Below, piece by piece: positions 17,950-26,316 of a stretch of 64,000 nt of DNA. Source of the DNA: Aeromicrobium sp. Root472D3 (GTDB taxonomy: Bacteria; Actinomycetota; Actinomycetes; Propionibacteriales; Nocardioidaceae); contig NZ_LMET01000001.1 of NCBI RefSeq assembly GCF_001426485.1, positions 1,448,363 through 1,512,362 of the forward strand, read 5' to 3'. Position 1 is the first letter of the stretch. Every line of letters begins with the position of its first letter. The position numbers were made by a program, and so were the translations under genes. The notes under the pieces were generated by a model. That model had not been told where the DNA came from and made no database searches. It saw only the letters and a list, made by a program, of their open reading frames with translations.

Positions 17950-18780
17950 GTGCGGGTTGACGAGCTGGTGCGGTCGCTCACGAGGCGGCCCGTCGCGCTG
18001 CTCCTGGTCGCGCTCGTCGCGGTGCTGGGCGCCGCCTACGGGTGGACGTCCGCGTCGACGACGTACGAGAGCCGCGCCGTCGTGCTGGTCATCCCGCCGC
18101 CGGCCGCCGACGGGGGCGCCGCCGCCAACCCGCTGGTCAACCTCGACTACAACATCAGCCAGCTGGCGCTGACGGTCAGCACGCAGCTCGAGGGCGACGA
18201 CGTCCGCGACGCGGTCGTCGCCGCCGGAGGCGACGGCGTCTACTCGGCCGACACGCTCAGCAGCGACAACGCCGCGGTGGCCCAGCTGACGCCGCTGATC
18301 TCGCTGACCGCGTCGGGTGACAGCGCCGACGGTGCGCAGCAGGCCGCCGCCGCCCTCGTCGAGCAGGTCTCGACGCAGCTCACCGCGATCCAGACGTCGG
18401 CGAGCGTCGCACCGGCCTCGCAGGCCACGACCGTCACGTCCGCCGCACCCACGACGGGTGTCGCGGTCGGCAACGCGCAGCTGCGGGCGGCCGGCGTGAC
18501 GGGCCTGGCGGCCGGGTTCGTCGCGCTCGTGGCCCTGGTGGCGCTGACCCCCCTGCTGAAGGGCGGGCGCGGCGACGGCCCCGGACGCAGCGGCGTCCCC
18601 CGCTCGGCGGTCCGCGAGCTGCTGCAGGACGAGTGGCAGCGCAGCGGGCGCAACGTGCCGCTGACCCGCGCCGAGGCGCGGCAGGCGTGGCGCAGCGCCG
18701 AGGCCCGGCTCGAGGCCCAGCAGCGGTCCGGCACACGGCAGGTCGAGCGCTCGCGCCCGATCCGCCCGGGTCGTGGCTGA
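17950..18780 (+). CDS. Wzz-like chain-length/polysaccharide co-polymerase protein without kinase domain
   Basis: This 276-residue protein has an N-terminal VRVDELVRSLTRRPVALLL transition into a first membrane helix (about 14-33), an extracellular region of about 150 residues beginning TTYESRAVVLVIPPP, and a second helix at about 178-198. This is the layout of Wzz/CapA-type co-polymerases. The 75-residue cytoplasmic tail is Arg/Glu-rich and lacks Walker motifs, so no BY-kinase is fused. The GTG at 17950 follows GGAGGA by 6 bases. Its stop overlaps the start of the O-antigen-ligase gene by 8 bases. Confidence 0.75.
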   Translation: MRVDELVRSLTRRPVALLLVALVAVLGAAYGWTSASTTYESRAVVLVIPPPAADGGAAANPLVNLDYNISQLALTVSTQLEGDDVRDAVVAAGGDGVYSADTLSSDNAAVAQLTPLISLTASGDSADGAQQAAAALVEQVSTQLTAIQTSASVAPASQATTVTSAAPTTGVAVGNAQLRAAGVTGLAAGFVALVALVALTPLLKGGRGDGPGRSGVPRSAVRELLQDEWQRSGRNVPLTRAEARQAWRSAEARLEAQQRSGTRQVERSRPIRPGRG

Positions 18781-20110
18781 CGCAGCCGCCGGCCCGACCG
18801 GCGTGCGCGGCCCCCGCGTCGTGGTCGACGACCGCGTCGGCGTCGGCGCGACGGTCGTCGCGGTGGTCTGCGGCTGGCTCCTCGCGACGCGCCAGTCGGT
18901 CGTCGTCCCGTTCACGCTGGGCCTGACGCCCGTCTCGATCGCCTGGTACGTCGGGGGTCTGCTCCTGCTGCTGTGCTGGCTCGGACGCCAGCACGTCCGG
19001 CCGCCGCACCGCCCGTCCGCGCTGCTCGCGATGGGCATGCTCGCGGCGACCCTGGTCTCGTGCGCCGGCCTGATGGTGCGCGGTCCGGTCGGCGACCAGG
19101 CCTCGCAGTCGCTGCAGCTCGTGACCCGCGAGGTCGGGATGCTCGCCGCGGTCCTGCTGGTCATGGTCGTCATCGGCAGTGCCGCCGATCTCGTGCGCGT
19201 CGTCCAGGGCGTCGTCGTCGGCGCAGCGGTCAGCGCCGTGCTCGCCCTGCTGCAGGTGGCGACGGGCGTCGAGCTGGCCGGGGCGCTGGTCCTGCCCGGG
19301 CTGACCGACCAGGGCAGCGGCGCGATGGCCGGCGAGCTGCTGCGCGCCGGCGCGGTCCGCCCCGCGGGCAGCGCGGGGCACCCGCTCGAGCTGGCCGCCG
19401 TCCTGACCGTGGTCTTCCCGCTCGCGCTGGGCCTGACGCTCTCGCGACGCGATCGGGGCGGCACGGCCTGGCCCTGGGCCGTGGCATCGGCGGTCATCGC
19501 ACTCGGTGCGGTGTCGACGATCTCGCGCTCGGCCTTCGTGGGGATCGCGGCGGCCCTCGTCGTCATGGCGTGGCGCTGGCCCGTGCGGCGGGTCGTGACG
19601 GGCGGGTCGGCCGTCGTCCTCGTGGTGGTGGGTGCCGTCGTGGCCGGGGTGCCCCTCGTGTCGCGCCTGGCCGACGTGCTGGTCGGCGGGACGTCCGACA
19701 ACTCGGTCGGCTCGCGCACGTCCGGCCTGTCCTACGCGCTCGAGCGGCTGCCGAGCCACTGGCTGCTCGGCCAGGGCGCGGGCACGTACGACGTCGCGCA
19801 GCAGCCCGTGCTCGACAACTTCTACCTGACGCGTCTCGTCGAGTCGGGGGTCGTCGGGCTCACGGCGCTCCTGATGCTGGTCGGCGGGGCCTGGCTCATC
19901 GCGTTCCGGGCGTCGCGCCGCGGCGTCACGTCGCCGGGCGCCGGCGACTTCGAGCTCGTCAACGGCATCCTCGGCGCCGTCACGGCCGCCGCGGTCGTCG
20001 CGCTGATCCTCGACATCGGCGGCTTCGCGCAGATCTCGACCCTGCTGTACGTCCTCGTCGCGCTGGCCGGCTCGGCAGCCCTCACCACCGGGAGCACCCA
20101 CCATGGCTGA
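18773..20110 (+). CDS. O-antigen ligase / polymerase family membrane protein (Wzy/WaaL-like)
   Basis: This 445-residue protein has about 11-12 hydrophobic helices and one larger periplasmic loop near residues 300-365 containing GSRTSGLSYALERLPSH and GQGAGTYD, typical of the Wzy_C/WaaL family. It polymerises or ligates lipid-linked repeat units outside the membrane. Being the third element beside a flippase and a Wzz-like protein, it completes a Wzx/Wzy-type export set. GTG start; overlaps neighbours by 8 bases on both sides. Confidence 0.82.
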   Translation: MADAAAGPTGVRGPRVVVDDRVGVGATVVAVVCGWLLATRQSVVVPFTLGLTPVSIAWYVGGLLLLLCWLGRQHVRPPHRPSALLAMGMLAATLVSCAGLMVRGPVGDQASQSLQLVTREVGMLAAVLLVMVVIGSAADLVRVVQGVVVGAAVSAVLALLQVATGVELAGALVLPGLTDQGSGAMAGELLRAGAVRPAGSAGHPLELAAVLTVVFPLALGLTLSRRDRGGTAWPWAVASAVIALGAVSTISRSAFVGIAAALVVMAWRWPVRRVVTGGSAVVLVVVGAVVAGVPLVSRLADVLVGGTSDNSVGSRTSGLSYALERLPSHWLLGQGAGTYDVAQQPVLDNFYLTRLVESGVVGLTALLMLVGGAWLIAFRASRRGVTSPGAGDFELVNGILGAVTAAAVVALILDIGGFAQISTLLYVLVALAGSAALTTGSTHHG

Positions 20111-21431
20111 GCCGTTCCTGCCCGTCTCGACGGCCCGTCAGGCGCGCCTGCACGAGCTCGTGCCGGGTGGCGCCCACACCTACGCGCGCGGCTCCGACCA
20201 GTACCCCGACGGCATGGCGCCGGTGCTCACGCACGGCGCGGGGGCGCGCGTCTGGGACGTCGACGGACGCGAGTACGTCGAGTACGGCATGGGGCTGCGG
20301 TCGGTCACGCTGGGGCACGCCTACGCGCCGGTCGTCGACGCCATCACCGCGGCGCTGGCCCGCGGCAACAGCTTCAGCCGGCCCTCCGAGATCGAGCTGA
20401 CCGCCGCCGAGCGCTTCCTCGAGCTCGTGCCCACGGCCGACATGGTCAAGTTCGCCAAGAACGGCTCCGACACGACCACCGCGGCGGTGCGGCTGGCCCG
20501 GGCGGCGACGGGTCGACACAAGATCGCGATCAGCGACCAGCCCTTCTTCTCGGTCGACGACTGGTTCATCGGCACGACCGCGATGGCTGCCGGCACCGAC
20601 GAGCTCGCGCGCCCCCTGACCGTCCGCTTCGCGTACAACGACCTCGACTCGCTCGAGCGGGCGCTCGCCGGCGACGACGTCGCGTGCGTGTTCCTCGAGG
20701 CCGCCACGGGATCGGCCGAGCCCGATCCCGGCTTCCTCGAGGGCGTGCGGGCGGCGTGCGACCGCCACGGCACGCTGATGGTGCTCGACGAGATGATCAC
20801 GGGCTTCCGCTGGTCGGCGCACGGGGCGCAGCACGTGTACGGCGTGACGCCCGACCTGTCGTGCTGGGGCAAGGCGATGGGCAACGGCTTCGCGGTGTCG
20901 GCGCTGGCCGGACGCCGCGACGTCATGGAGCTCGGCGGGCTCAACACCGACGCCGACCGGGTGTTCCTGCTGTCGACGACCCACGGTCCCGAGACGTCGG
21001 GGCTCGCGGCATTCCTGGCCGTCGCGGACGCCTACACGTCCGGCGACCCCGTCGGGCTGATGGAGCGGGCGGGGCGCGACCTCGCCGAGGGTGTCCGCGC
21101 GGCCGCGGACGCGGCGGGGGTCGGCGAGCACGTCACGGTGTCGGGACGTCCGTCGTGCCTCGTGTTCGGCACGCGCGACCCCGAGGGCCGGCCCAGCCAG
21201 GCGTGGCGCACGCTGTTCCTGCAGGAGCTGCTGCGACGCGGCGTGCTGGGGCAGTCGTTCGTCACGTCGGCGGCGCACACCGAGGCCGACGTCGCCCAGA
21301 CCGTCGACGCCGTCGCGCAGGCGTGCGAGGTCTACCGCCGGGCGCTCGACACGGGGTCGGTCGAGGGCTTCCTGGTCGGTCGGCCCGTCGCGCCGGCCGT
21401 CCGGCGGACGGCGGCCCCGCGCCGGTTGTAG
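20103..21431 (+). CDS. Class III PLP aminotransferase, glutamate-1-semialdehyde aminomutase-like
   Basis: The 442-residue protein has the class III aminotransferase fold with Asp229 (MVLDEMITGFR, contacts the PLP nitrogen) and Lys257 (SCWGKAMGNG, Schiff base). The N-terminus LVPGGAHTYARGSDQYPDG resembles HemL and its relatives. HemL for haem is normally found in a hem operon, and this copy is instead coupled by overlap to the O-antigen-ligase gene at the end of a polysaccharide operon. A role as sugar or side-chain aminotransferase is therefore more likely than haem synthesis. That is inference. Confidence 0.82.
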   Translation: MAEPFLPVSTARQARLHELVPGGAHTYARGSDQYPDGMAPVLTHGAGARVWDVDGREYVEYGMGLRSVTLGHAYAPVVDAITAALARGNSFSRPSEIELTAAERFLELVPTADMVKFAKNGSDTTTAAVRLARAATGRHKIAISDQPFFSVDDWFIGTTAMAAGTDELARPLTVRFAYNDLDSLERALAGDDVACVFLEAATGSAEPDPGFLEGVRAACDRHGTLMVLDEMITGFRWSAHGAQHVYGVTPDLSCWGKAMGNGFAVSALAGRRDVMELGGLNTDADRVFLLSTTHGPETSGLAAFLAVADAYTSGDPVGLMERAGRDLAEGVRAAADAAGVGEHVTVSGRPSCLVFGTRDPEGRPSQAWRTLFLQELLRRGVLGQSFVTSAAHTEADVAQTVDAVAQACEVYRRALDTGSVEGFLVGRPVAPAVRRTAAPRRL

Positions 21432-21447
21432 CCGGGGGAGGTGGCGG

Positions 21448-21669
21448 CTAGAGCGCGCTCATCTTCGCGCAGGGCAGCGGGATGTGCTTGGCCCCGTCGC
21501 CGAAGTCGACCTGCGCCGACGTCGTGCCCTGGAGGCTGACGATGCGGCCCATGCCGTAGGTGTCGTGCGAGACGCGTGCACCGACCTCGTAGACCTCGTG
21601 CACCACCTCCGGTCCGGCCTGGAAGGGACTGGATGCGTGGTAGCGGCGCTTGCGGGGTGTGGTTGCCAT
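21448..21669 (-). CDS. Small stand-alone protein resembling the C-terminal (Tudor-like) domain of UvrD/PcrA helicases
   Basis: This 73-residue protein begins MATTPRKRRYHASS and contains VGARVSHDTYGMGRIVSL followed by QVDFGDGAKHI. That pattern, 'G-x-x-V-x-H-x-x-x-G-x-G-x-V ... V-x-F', is the one seen at the extreme C-terminus of PcrA/UvrD helicases and in CarD-like domains that touch RNA polymerase. No helicase is encoded next to it. The ATG at 21669 follows AAGGA by about 10 bases. It is convergent with the aminotransferase and precedes maf on the reverse strand only by position. Confidence 0.7.
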   Translation of the reverse strand: MATTPRKRRYHASSPFQAGPEVVHEVYEVGARVSHDTYGMGRIVSLQGTTSAQVDFGDGAKHIPLPCAKMSAL

Positions 21670-21717
21670 CGTTCGTCCATCCTTGCACCTCCGGGAGCCC
21701 CAGACCAAACATTCGCC

Positions 21718-22320
21718 CTAGTTCGTCCGCTCCCACAGATCGGTCCAGGCGATGCCGAGCTCGCCGACGAGCAGTCGCAGCAGGGGCAGCGACAGCCCGA
21801 CGACGTTGTGGTGGTCGCCCTCGATGCCCCGGACGAAGGCGCCGCCCAGGCCGTCGATCGTGAAGGCCCCGGCCACGTGCAGGGGCTCGCCGGTCGCGAC
21901 GTACGCCGCGATCTCGGCGTCGGTGACGTCGGCGAAGTGCACGACCGTCGAGGCCGTCTCGAGGAACTCGTCGTCGCCGCGGCGCACGCAGTGGCCCGTG
22001 TGCAGCACCCCGCTGCGCCCGCGCATGCGCCGCCACCGGGCCGTCGCGTCGTCGGGCCCGTCGGGCTTGCCGAGGATCTCGCCCTCGAACGCCAGCACGG
22101 AGTCGCAGCCGACCACGAGCGCGTCGGCACCGACCCGCTCGGCGACGGCGCGGCACTTGAGCTGGGCGAGGGCCGCGGCGAGGTTGCCGGCGTCGGTCGA
22201 GGTGACGAGGTCCTCGTCGACGCCCGAGACGACGACCTCGGGCTCGATGCCCGCCGACCGCAACGTCGCGAGGCGCGCCGGTGACTGGGAGGCCAGCACG
22301 ATCCTGACCGGGGCGGCCAT
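21718..22320 (-). CDS. maf: Maf family nucleotide pyrophosphatase
   Basis: This 200-residue protein has the Maf start IVLASQSPARLATLRSAGI, the central VVGCDSVLAFEGEILGKP motif, and GAFTIDGLGGAFVRGIEGD. Maf proteins hydrolyse non-canonical or methylated NTPs and can arrest septation when overproduced. It overlaps the upstream hypothetical gene by ATGA and sits downstream of accD-accE, the same company it keeps in mycobacteria. Confidence 0.92.
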   Translation of the reverse strand: MAAPVRIVLASQSPARLATLRSAGIEPEVVVSGVDEDLVTSTDAGNLAAALAQLKCRAVAERVGADALVVGCDSVLAFEGEILGKPDGPDDATARWRRMRGRSGVLHTGHCVRRGDDEFLETASTVVHFADVTDAEIAAYVATGEPLHVAGAFTIDGLGGAFVRGIEGDHHNVVGLSLPLLRLLVGELGIAWTDLWERTN

Positions 22321-22997
22321 CAGCGCAGGGCCCCGTCGTCGTAGCGCTGGCGGACGGTCTCGAGCCGGTCGTCCCGCAGCAGCGCCGCGACCAGCGACTC
22401 GCTGCCGCCGACACCCGTCCACGTGCCCTCGATGCCCGTCGTCACGAACCAGGCGTGGTCGGCGGGCCACATCAGGTTCGGGCTGTTGATGTCGCGGGGC
22501 GCGCCGTTGCCGTAGCCCTGCGCGCCCCACCGACCGGCCTCCGCGAGGGGACCGCCGAACAGGAAGTACGTCTCGTCGTTGGCGCTCAGCAGCGGGCCCT
22601 CCATGACGTGCGGCGGGAAGGCCGGCGGCGGGGGTGCGACGGGCTTCTCCTTGGTGAAGATGCGACCGGGCCACTTCGGGGGGCCCGAGAACGCCGTGAG
22701 GAAGCCGGCCGCCTCGCCGCCGTGGATGTCGCCGTAGCCCTCCCACAGCGCGAAGAAGCAGTCGTCGGGGGTCGCGGTGTACGCCCGGAGCACGTCGACG
22801 AGAGCGGCCAGGAGCGCCGCGTCGAGGTGACCCTCGAACCGCTCGCCGTCACCCGTCGTCGAGTGCAGCACCCGCACGTACGCGTCGAAGCCCGGCGGGC
22901 CGACCTGCGTGCGCAGGGACGGCGCGGCCGACGACGTCGCAGCGTCGCTGACGAACCAGTCGGCGGCGTCGAGATCGGTGAGCGGGCGCAGCGGCAT
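22320..22997 (-). CDS. Conserved hypothetical protein in the carboxylase operon
   Basis: This 225-residue soluble protein has no membrane segment and no motif I can assign. It is rich in aromatic residues (FFALWEGYGDIHG, PPKWPGRIFTKEKP, ADHAWFVTTGIEGTW), suggestive of a folded globular domain. It starts 2 bases after the accE stop and overlaps the maf start (ATGA), so it is co-expressed with accD-accE-maf. No function proposed. I chose the ATG at 22997 (MPLRPLTDLDAADW) as it fits the operon spacing. Confidence 0.72.
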   Translation of the reverse strand: MPLRPLTDLDAADWFVSDAATSSAAPSLRTQVGPPGFDAYVRVLHSTTGDGERFEGHLDAALLAALVDVLRAYTATPDDCFFALWEGYGDIHGGEAAGFLTAFSGPPKWPGRIFTKEKPVAPPPPAFPPHVMEGPLLSANDETYFLFGGPLAEAGRWGAQGYGNGAPRDINSPNLMWPADHAWFVTTGIEGTWTGVGGSESLVAALLRDDRLETVRQRYDDGALR

Positions 22998-22999
22998 CG

Positions 23000-23257
23000 T
23001 CAGCGGCCGAAGGCCGAGCGGCGCCACTGGTCGGGACCGAACGTGTGGGGTGCGCGTGCCTGGCGGGCCGGGTGCCCCCACTCGCTGCGCGGGGCCGGCT
23101 TCGTCCGCGCGGCTGCGTGCGCCGCGGCGGCGTTGCGTGCGGCCACGACGGCGACCAGGGCCGCGAGCTCCTCGGGCGTCAGGTCGCCCTTGACGACCCG
23201 CAGCACGGGCGTGTGCGCGGGGGCGTCGACCTCGGCGGGCGTCTCGTCGGCCGTCAC
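23000..23257 (-). CDS. Acyl-CoA carboxylase epsilon subunit
   Basis: This 85-residue protein has the AccE pattern: [20 protein letters not shown], a low-complexity Ala stretch, and an Arg/Trp-rich end ([25 protein letters not shown]). In actinobacteria this short subunit stabilises the complex of the biotinylated alpha subunit with the carboxyltransferase. It starts with a GTG overlapping the accD stop by one dinucleotide (GTGA), so stoichiometric synthesis is expected. Confidence 0.88.
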   Translation of the reverse strand: MTADETPAEVDAPAHTPVLRVVKGDLTPEELAALVAVVAARNAAAAHAAARTKPAPRSEWGHPARQARAPHTFGPDQWRRSAFGR

Positions 23258-24846
23258 AGCGGGATGTTCCCGTGCTTCTTGGGCGGCAGCGTCTCGCGCT
23301 TGGTGCGCAGCAGGCGCAGGCCCTTGACGATCTCGGCCCGGGTCTGGCTGGGCTCGATGACGGCGTCGACGTACCCGCGCTCGGCCGCGAGGTACGGGTT
23401 GCACAGCGTGTCCTCGTACTCGGTCATGAGCTGGGCGCGCAGGGCCTCGGGGTCGTCCGCGGCCTTGAGCTCCTTGCGGTACAGGATGCCGACCGCGCCG
23501 GACGCGCCGACGACCGCGATCTGGGCCGAGGGCCACGCGATGTTGAGGTCGGCGCCCAGGTGCTTGGAGCCCATGACGTCGTACGCGCCGCCGTAGGCCT
23601 TGCGGGTGATGACGGTGATGAGCGGGACCGTGGCCTCGGCGTAGGCGTAGATCAGCTTGGCGCCGCGGCGGATGATGCCGTTCCACTCCTGGTCGGTGCC
23701 CGGCAGGAAGCCCGGCACGTCGACGAATGTCAGCACGGGGATGTTGAAGGCGTCGCACGTGCGGACGAAGCGGGCGGCCTTCTCGGACGCGTCGATGTCG
23801 AGGCAGCCCGCGAGCTGCATCGGCTGGTTGGCGACGACGCCGACGCTGCGGCCCTCGACGCGTCCGTAGCCGATGACCAGGTTCTGGGCGAACAGCGGCA
23901 TGACCTCGAGGAAGTCGCCGTCGTCCAGCACGGACTCGATGACGGTCTTGATGTCGTACGGCTGGTTGGCCGAGTCGGGGATCAGCGTGTCGAGGGCGTA
24001 GTCGGTCTCGGTGCGCTCCAGATCGGTGTCGACCGGGTAGACCTCGGCCTCCTCCATGTTGTTCTGGGGGAGGAACGAGACGAGCGCCTTGGTGTACTCG
24101 ATCGCGTCCTGCTCGTCGGCGCCCATGTAGTGCGCGTTGCCCGACTTGGTGTTGTGGGCGCGGGCGCCGCCGAGGTCCTCCATCGAGACCTCCTCGCCCG
24201 TCACGGTCTTGATGATGTCGGGGCCCGTGATGAACATGTTCGACGTCTTGTCGACCATGATCACGAAGTCGGTGACGGCGGGGGAGTAGACGTGACCGCC
24301 CGCGTTGGCGCCCATGATGAGGCTGATCTGCGGGATGACGCCCGAGGCGTGCACGTTGCGCTTGAAGATCTCGCCGTACAGGCCGAGCGACACGACGCCC
24401 TCCTGGATGCGCGCGCCGGAGCCCTCGTTGATGCCGATGATGGGGCAGCCCGACTTGATCGCGAGGTCCATGACCTTGGTGATCTTCTCGCCGTAGACCT
24501 GGCCGAGGCTGCCGCCGAAGACGCTGAAGTCCTGGCTGAACACGCACACCTGGCGGCCGTCGATCGTGCCGTAGCCCGTGATGACGCCGTCGCCCAGCGG
24601 GCGGTTCGCGTCGAGGCCGAAGTCGGTCGCGCGGTGACGGGCCAGCGCGTCGAGCTCGACGAACGAGCCCTCGTCGAGCAGCTGGTCGATGCGGTCGCGG
24701 GCGCTCTGGCGACCGCGGGCCGACTGCTTCTCGTGGGCGCGCTCGGCCATCTCCACGAGGGCCGTGTCGCGACGCTCGATGAAGTCGGCGAGCTTGCCGG
24801 CGGTCGTGTGCAGCTCGGGCTTCTCAACGATCTCTTGTTCGGTCAC
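23254..24846 (-). CDS. accD5: Acyl-CoA (propionyl/acetyl-CoA) carboxylase carboxyltransferase beta subunit
   Basis: This 530-residue protein has the full two-lobed carboxyltransferase fold, with [14 protein letters not shown], the glycine-rich [17 protein letters not shown], and the C-lobe [16 protein letters not shown]. It transfers the carboxyl group from biotin to acyl-CoA, giving methylmalonyl- or malonyl-CoA. The start is a GTG that lies 7 bases after a TACGCT -10 box and has no ribosome-binding site, so its mRNA appears leaderless. It is divergent from birA, whose product would biotinylate its alpha-subunit partner. The symbol is by family and synteny with mycobacterial accD5-accE5-birA. 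Confidence 0.92.
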   Translation of the reverse strand: MTEQEIVEKPELHTTAGKLADFIERRDTALVEMAERAHEKQSARGRQSARDRIDQLLDEGSFVELDALARHRATDFGLDANRPLGDGVITGYGTIDGRQVCVFSQDFSVFGGSLGQVYGEKITKVMDLAIKSGCPIIGINEGSGARIQEGVVSLGLYGEIFKRNVHASGVIPQISLIMGANAGGHVYSPAVTDFVIMVDKTSNMFITGPDIIKTVTGEEVSMEDLGGARAHNTKSGNAHYMGADEQDAIEYTKALVSFLPQNNMEEAEVYPVDTDLERTETDYALDTLIPDSANQPYDIKTVIESVLDDGDFLEVMPLFAQNLVIGYGRVEGRSVGVVANQPMQLAGCLDIDASEKAARFVRTCDAFNIPVLTFVDVPGFLPGTDQEWNGIIRRGAKLIYAYAEATVPLITVITRKAYGGAYDVMGSKHLGADLNIAWPSAQIAVVGASGAVGILYRKELKAADDPEALRAQLMTEYEDTLCNPYLAAERGYVDAVIEPSQTRAEIVKGLRLLRTKRETLPPKKHGNIPL

Positions 24847-24853
24847 GGGGGTC

Positions 24854-24859
24854 AGCGTA
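24854..24859 (-). promoter_or_regulatory. -10 box of the accD operon (leaderless)
   Basis: TACGCT on the minus strand ends 7 bases before the GTG at 24846. The 51 bases between the accD and birA starts must hold both promoters. I see no convincing -35 and no clear birA -10. Confidence 0.45.
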
Positions 24860-24897
24860 ACGACCGTCACGCCGAATGGGTATGTGAGTCTGTTCTC

Positions 24898-25704
24898 ATG
24901 TCCTACCGCGACCTCGACCGTCCGCCCCTCGACGCGGGGGCCCTCCGGTCGGCGTTGACGGGGCCCCGGCGCCTCTGGACCGACGTCGTCGTGACGTCCT
25001 CGACCGGCAGCACCAACGCCGACGTCGCCGCGGCCGCCCGGGCGGGAGCACCGGAGGGCACGGTCCACACGACCGACGTCCAGACGTCGGGCCGGGGACG
25101 TCTCGACCGGGCCTGGAGCTCGCCGGCCGGATCGGGCGTCATCGTCTCGGTCCTGCTGCGGCCCGACGCCGTCCCGGCCGCGCGCTGGGTGTGGCTGCCG
25201 CTGCTGGCGGGGCTCGCGGTCGACGCCACGGTGCACGAGTGCGGCGTCGAGTCGGGGCTCAAGTGGCCCAACGACGTCCAGGTCGACGGGCGCAAGATCG
25301 CCGGCATCCTGCTGGAGCGGGTCGAGACCGACCACGGGCCCGCCGCGGTCGTGGGCGTCGGCCTCAACACGACCCTGCGGCGCGACGAGCTGCCGGTCGA
25401 GACCGCGACCTCGCTGGCGCTGGAGGGGGCGACCGACACCGACCGGACGATCGTCCTGCGCTCCCTGCTGCGCAACCTCGAGGCGCTCTACCGCGCCTGG
25501 GCCGCGTCGGAGGGCGACCCGGCCGCGGGCATCCGCGACTCCTACCTGCGCCGCTGCGTCACGATCGGCCAGCGCGTCCGGGTCAGCCTGCCGCGCGACG
25601 AGGCCGTGGAGGGCGTCGCGACGGGTCTCGACGAGCACGGACGCCTGCTGGTCGACGGCCGGGCGATCAGCGCGGGCGATATCACCCACCTGCGTCCCGC
25701 GTAG
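24898..25704 (+). CDS. birA: Biotin--[acetyl-CoA-carboxylase] ligase
   Basis: This 268-residue protein has the biotinyl-adenylate loop [11 protein letters not shown], the substrate strand [17 protein letters not shown], and a C-terminal SH3-like domain (about 220-268). There is no N-terminal helix-turn-helix, so it is the monofunctional group I type without repressor activity. It attaches biotin to the lysine of the carboxylase alpha subunit. It is divergent from accD, which supports a dedicated carboxylase-maturation unit. Confidence 0.93.
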   Translation: MSYRDLDRPPLDAGALRSALTGPRRLWTDVVVTSSTGSTNADVAAAARAGAPEGTVHTTDVQTSGRGRLDRAWSSPAGSGVIVSVLLRPDAVPAARWVWLPLLAGLAVDATVHECGVESGLKWPNDVQVDGRKIAGILLERVETDHGPAAVVGVGLNTTLRRDELPVETATSLALEGATDTDRTIVLRSLLRNLEALYRAWAASEGDPAAGIRDSYLRRCVTIGQRVRVSLPRDEAVEGVATGLDEHGRLLVDGRAISAGDITHLRPA

Positions 25705-25707
25705 TGA

Positions 25708-25713
25708 CAGAAT
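25708..25713 (+). promoter_or_regulatory. -10 box before the small ORF upstream of the PH-domain gene
   Basis: CAGAAT (25708-25713) ends 7 bases before the ATG at 25721, giving a leaderless transcript. It starts 4 bases after the birA stop, which would give the PH-domain/cyclase genes their own promoter in addition to read-through. Confidence 0.4.
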
Positions 25714-25720
25714 CGTCGCC

Positions 25721-25807
25721 ATGAGCGAGCGCCAGCGAGTGAACAGCCAGGCACAGAGCACGTCGTCGACGACGTACTCTGCCCTTCCGACGGAGATGAC
25801 GAAGTGA
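25721..25807 (+). CDS. 28-codon leader ORF coupled to the PH-domain gene
   Basis: An ATG at 25721, 7 bases after a CAGAAT -10 box, opens a 28-codon frame ([16 protein letters not shown]...), rich in Ser, Thr and Gln. Its TGA stop (25805-25807) overlaps the GTG start of the PH-domain gene at 25804 as GTGA. The PH-domain gene has only a weak ribosome-binding site of its own, so translation of the small ORF would carry ribosomes onto it. It may be a leader peptide, or the short ORF may be an accident of a leaderless transcript. No family recognised. Confidence 0.4.
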   Translation: MSERQRVNSQAQSTSSTTYSALPTEMTK

Positions 25808-26316
25808 GCCTGCCCAGAAAGCTGATGATCGACGGCGAGCAGACCGTCGAGACGACCCGCACCCACGTCAAGCGGCTGTTCCTGCCCTTCGTCGTGCTGC
25901 TGGTGGTGTGCGTGGCGGCGGGCTTCCTGATCGCCCAGATCGGCGACAAGGGCGACGGCAAGGCCGGCTGGATCATCGTCGGGCTCGCCGCGATCCTGGT
26001 CGTGTGGGGATCGCTGATCCCGTTCCTCAGCTGGTACCTGTGGACGTACACGCTGACCAACAAGCGCATCGTCGAGCAGAAGGGCATCCTGACCCGCACG
26101 GGCCGGGTCATCCCGCTGAGCCGCATCAACGACGTCGCGTACGAGAAGAACCTCAACGACCGCATCCTCGGCTGCGGCACCCTGATCATCCACGACGCGA
26201 GCGAGCAGGCGGGCCTCGAGCTCGACGACATCCCGCGCGTCGAGGCGTTCCACCGCACCGTCACGAACCTGGTGTTCGAGCGGCACGAGTCGCAGAGGAA
26301 CGATGAGTCCGTCTGA
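25804..26316 (+). CDS. PH-domain (bPH2/YdbS-like) membrane protein
   Basis: This 170-residue protein has two membrane helices (about 26-46 and 55-78), then a bacterial pleckstrin-homology module with the usual [18 protein letters not shown] and [18 protein letters not shown] and [12 protein letters not shown]. These proteins are common in actinobacteria and have no enzymatic role; mycobacteria have one beside birA. It starts with GTG inside the stop of the leader ORF and overlaps the cyclase start by 14 bases. Confidence 0.82.
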   Translation: MSLPRKLMIDGEQTVETTRTHVKRLFLPFVVLLVVCVAAGFLIAQIGDKGDGKAGWIIVGLAAILVVWGSLIPFLSWYLWTYTLTNKRIVEQKGILTRTGRVIPLSRINDVAYEKNLNDRILGCGTLIIHDASEQAGLELDDIPRVEAFHRTVTNLVFERHESQRNDESV

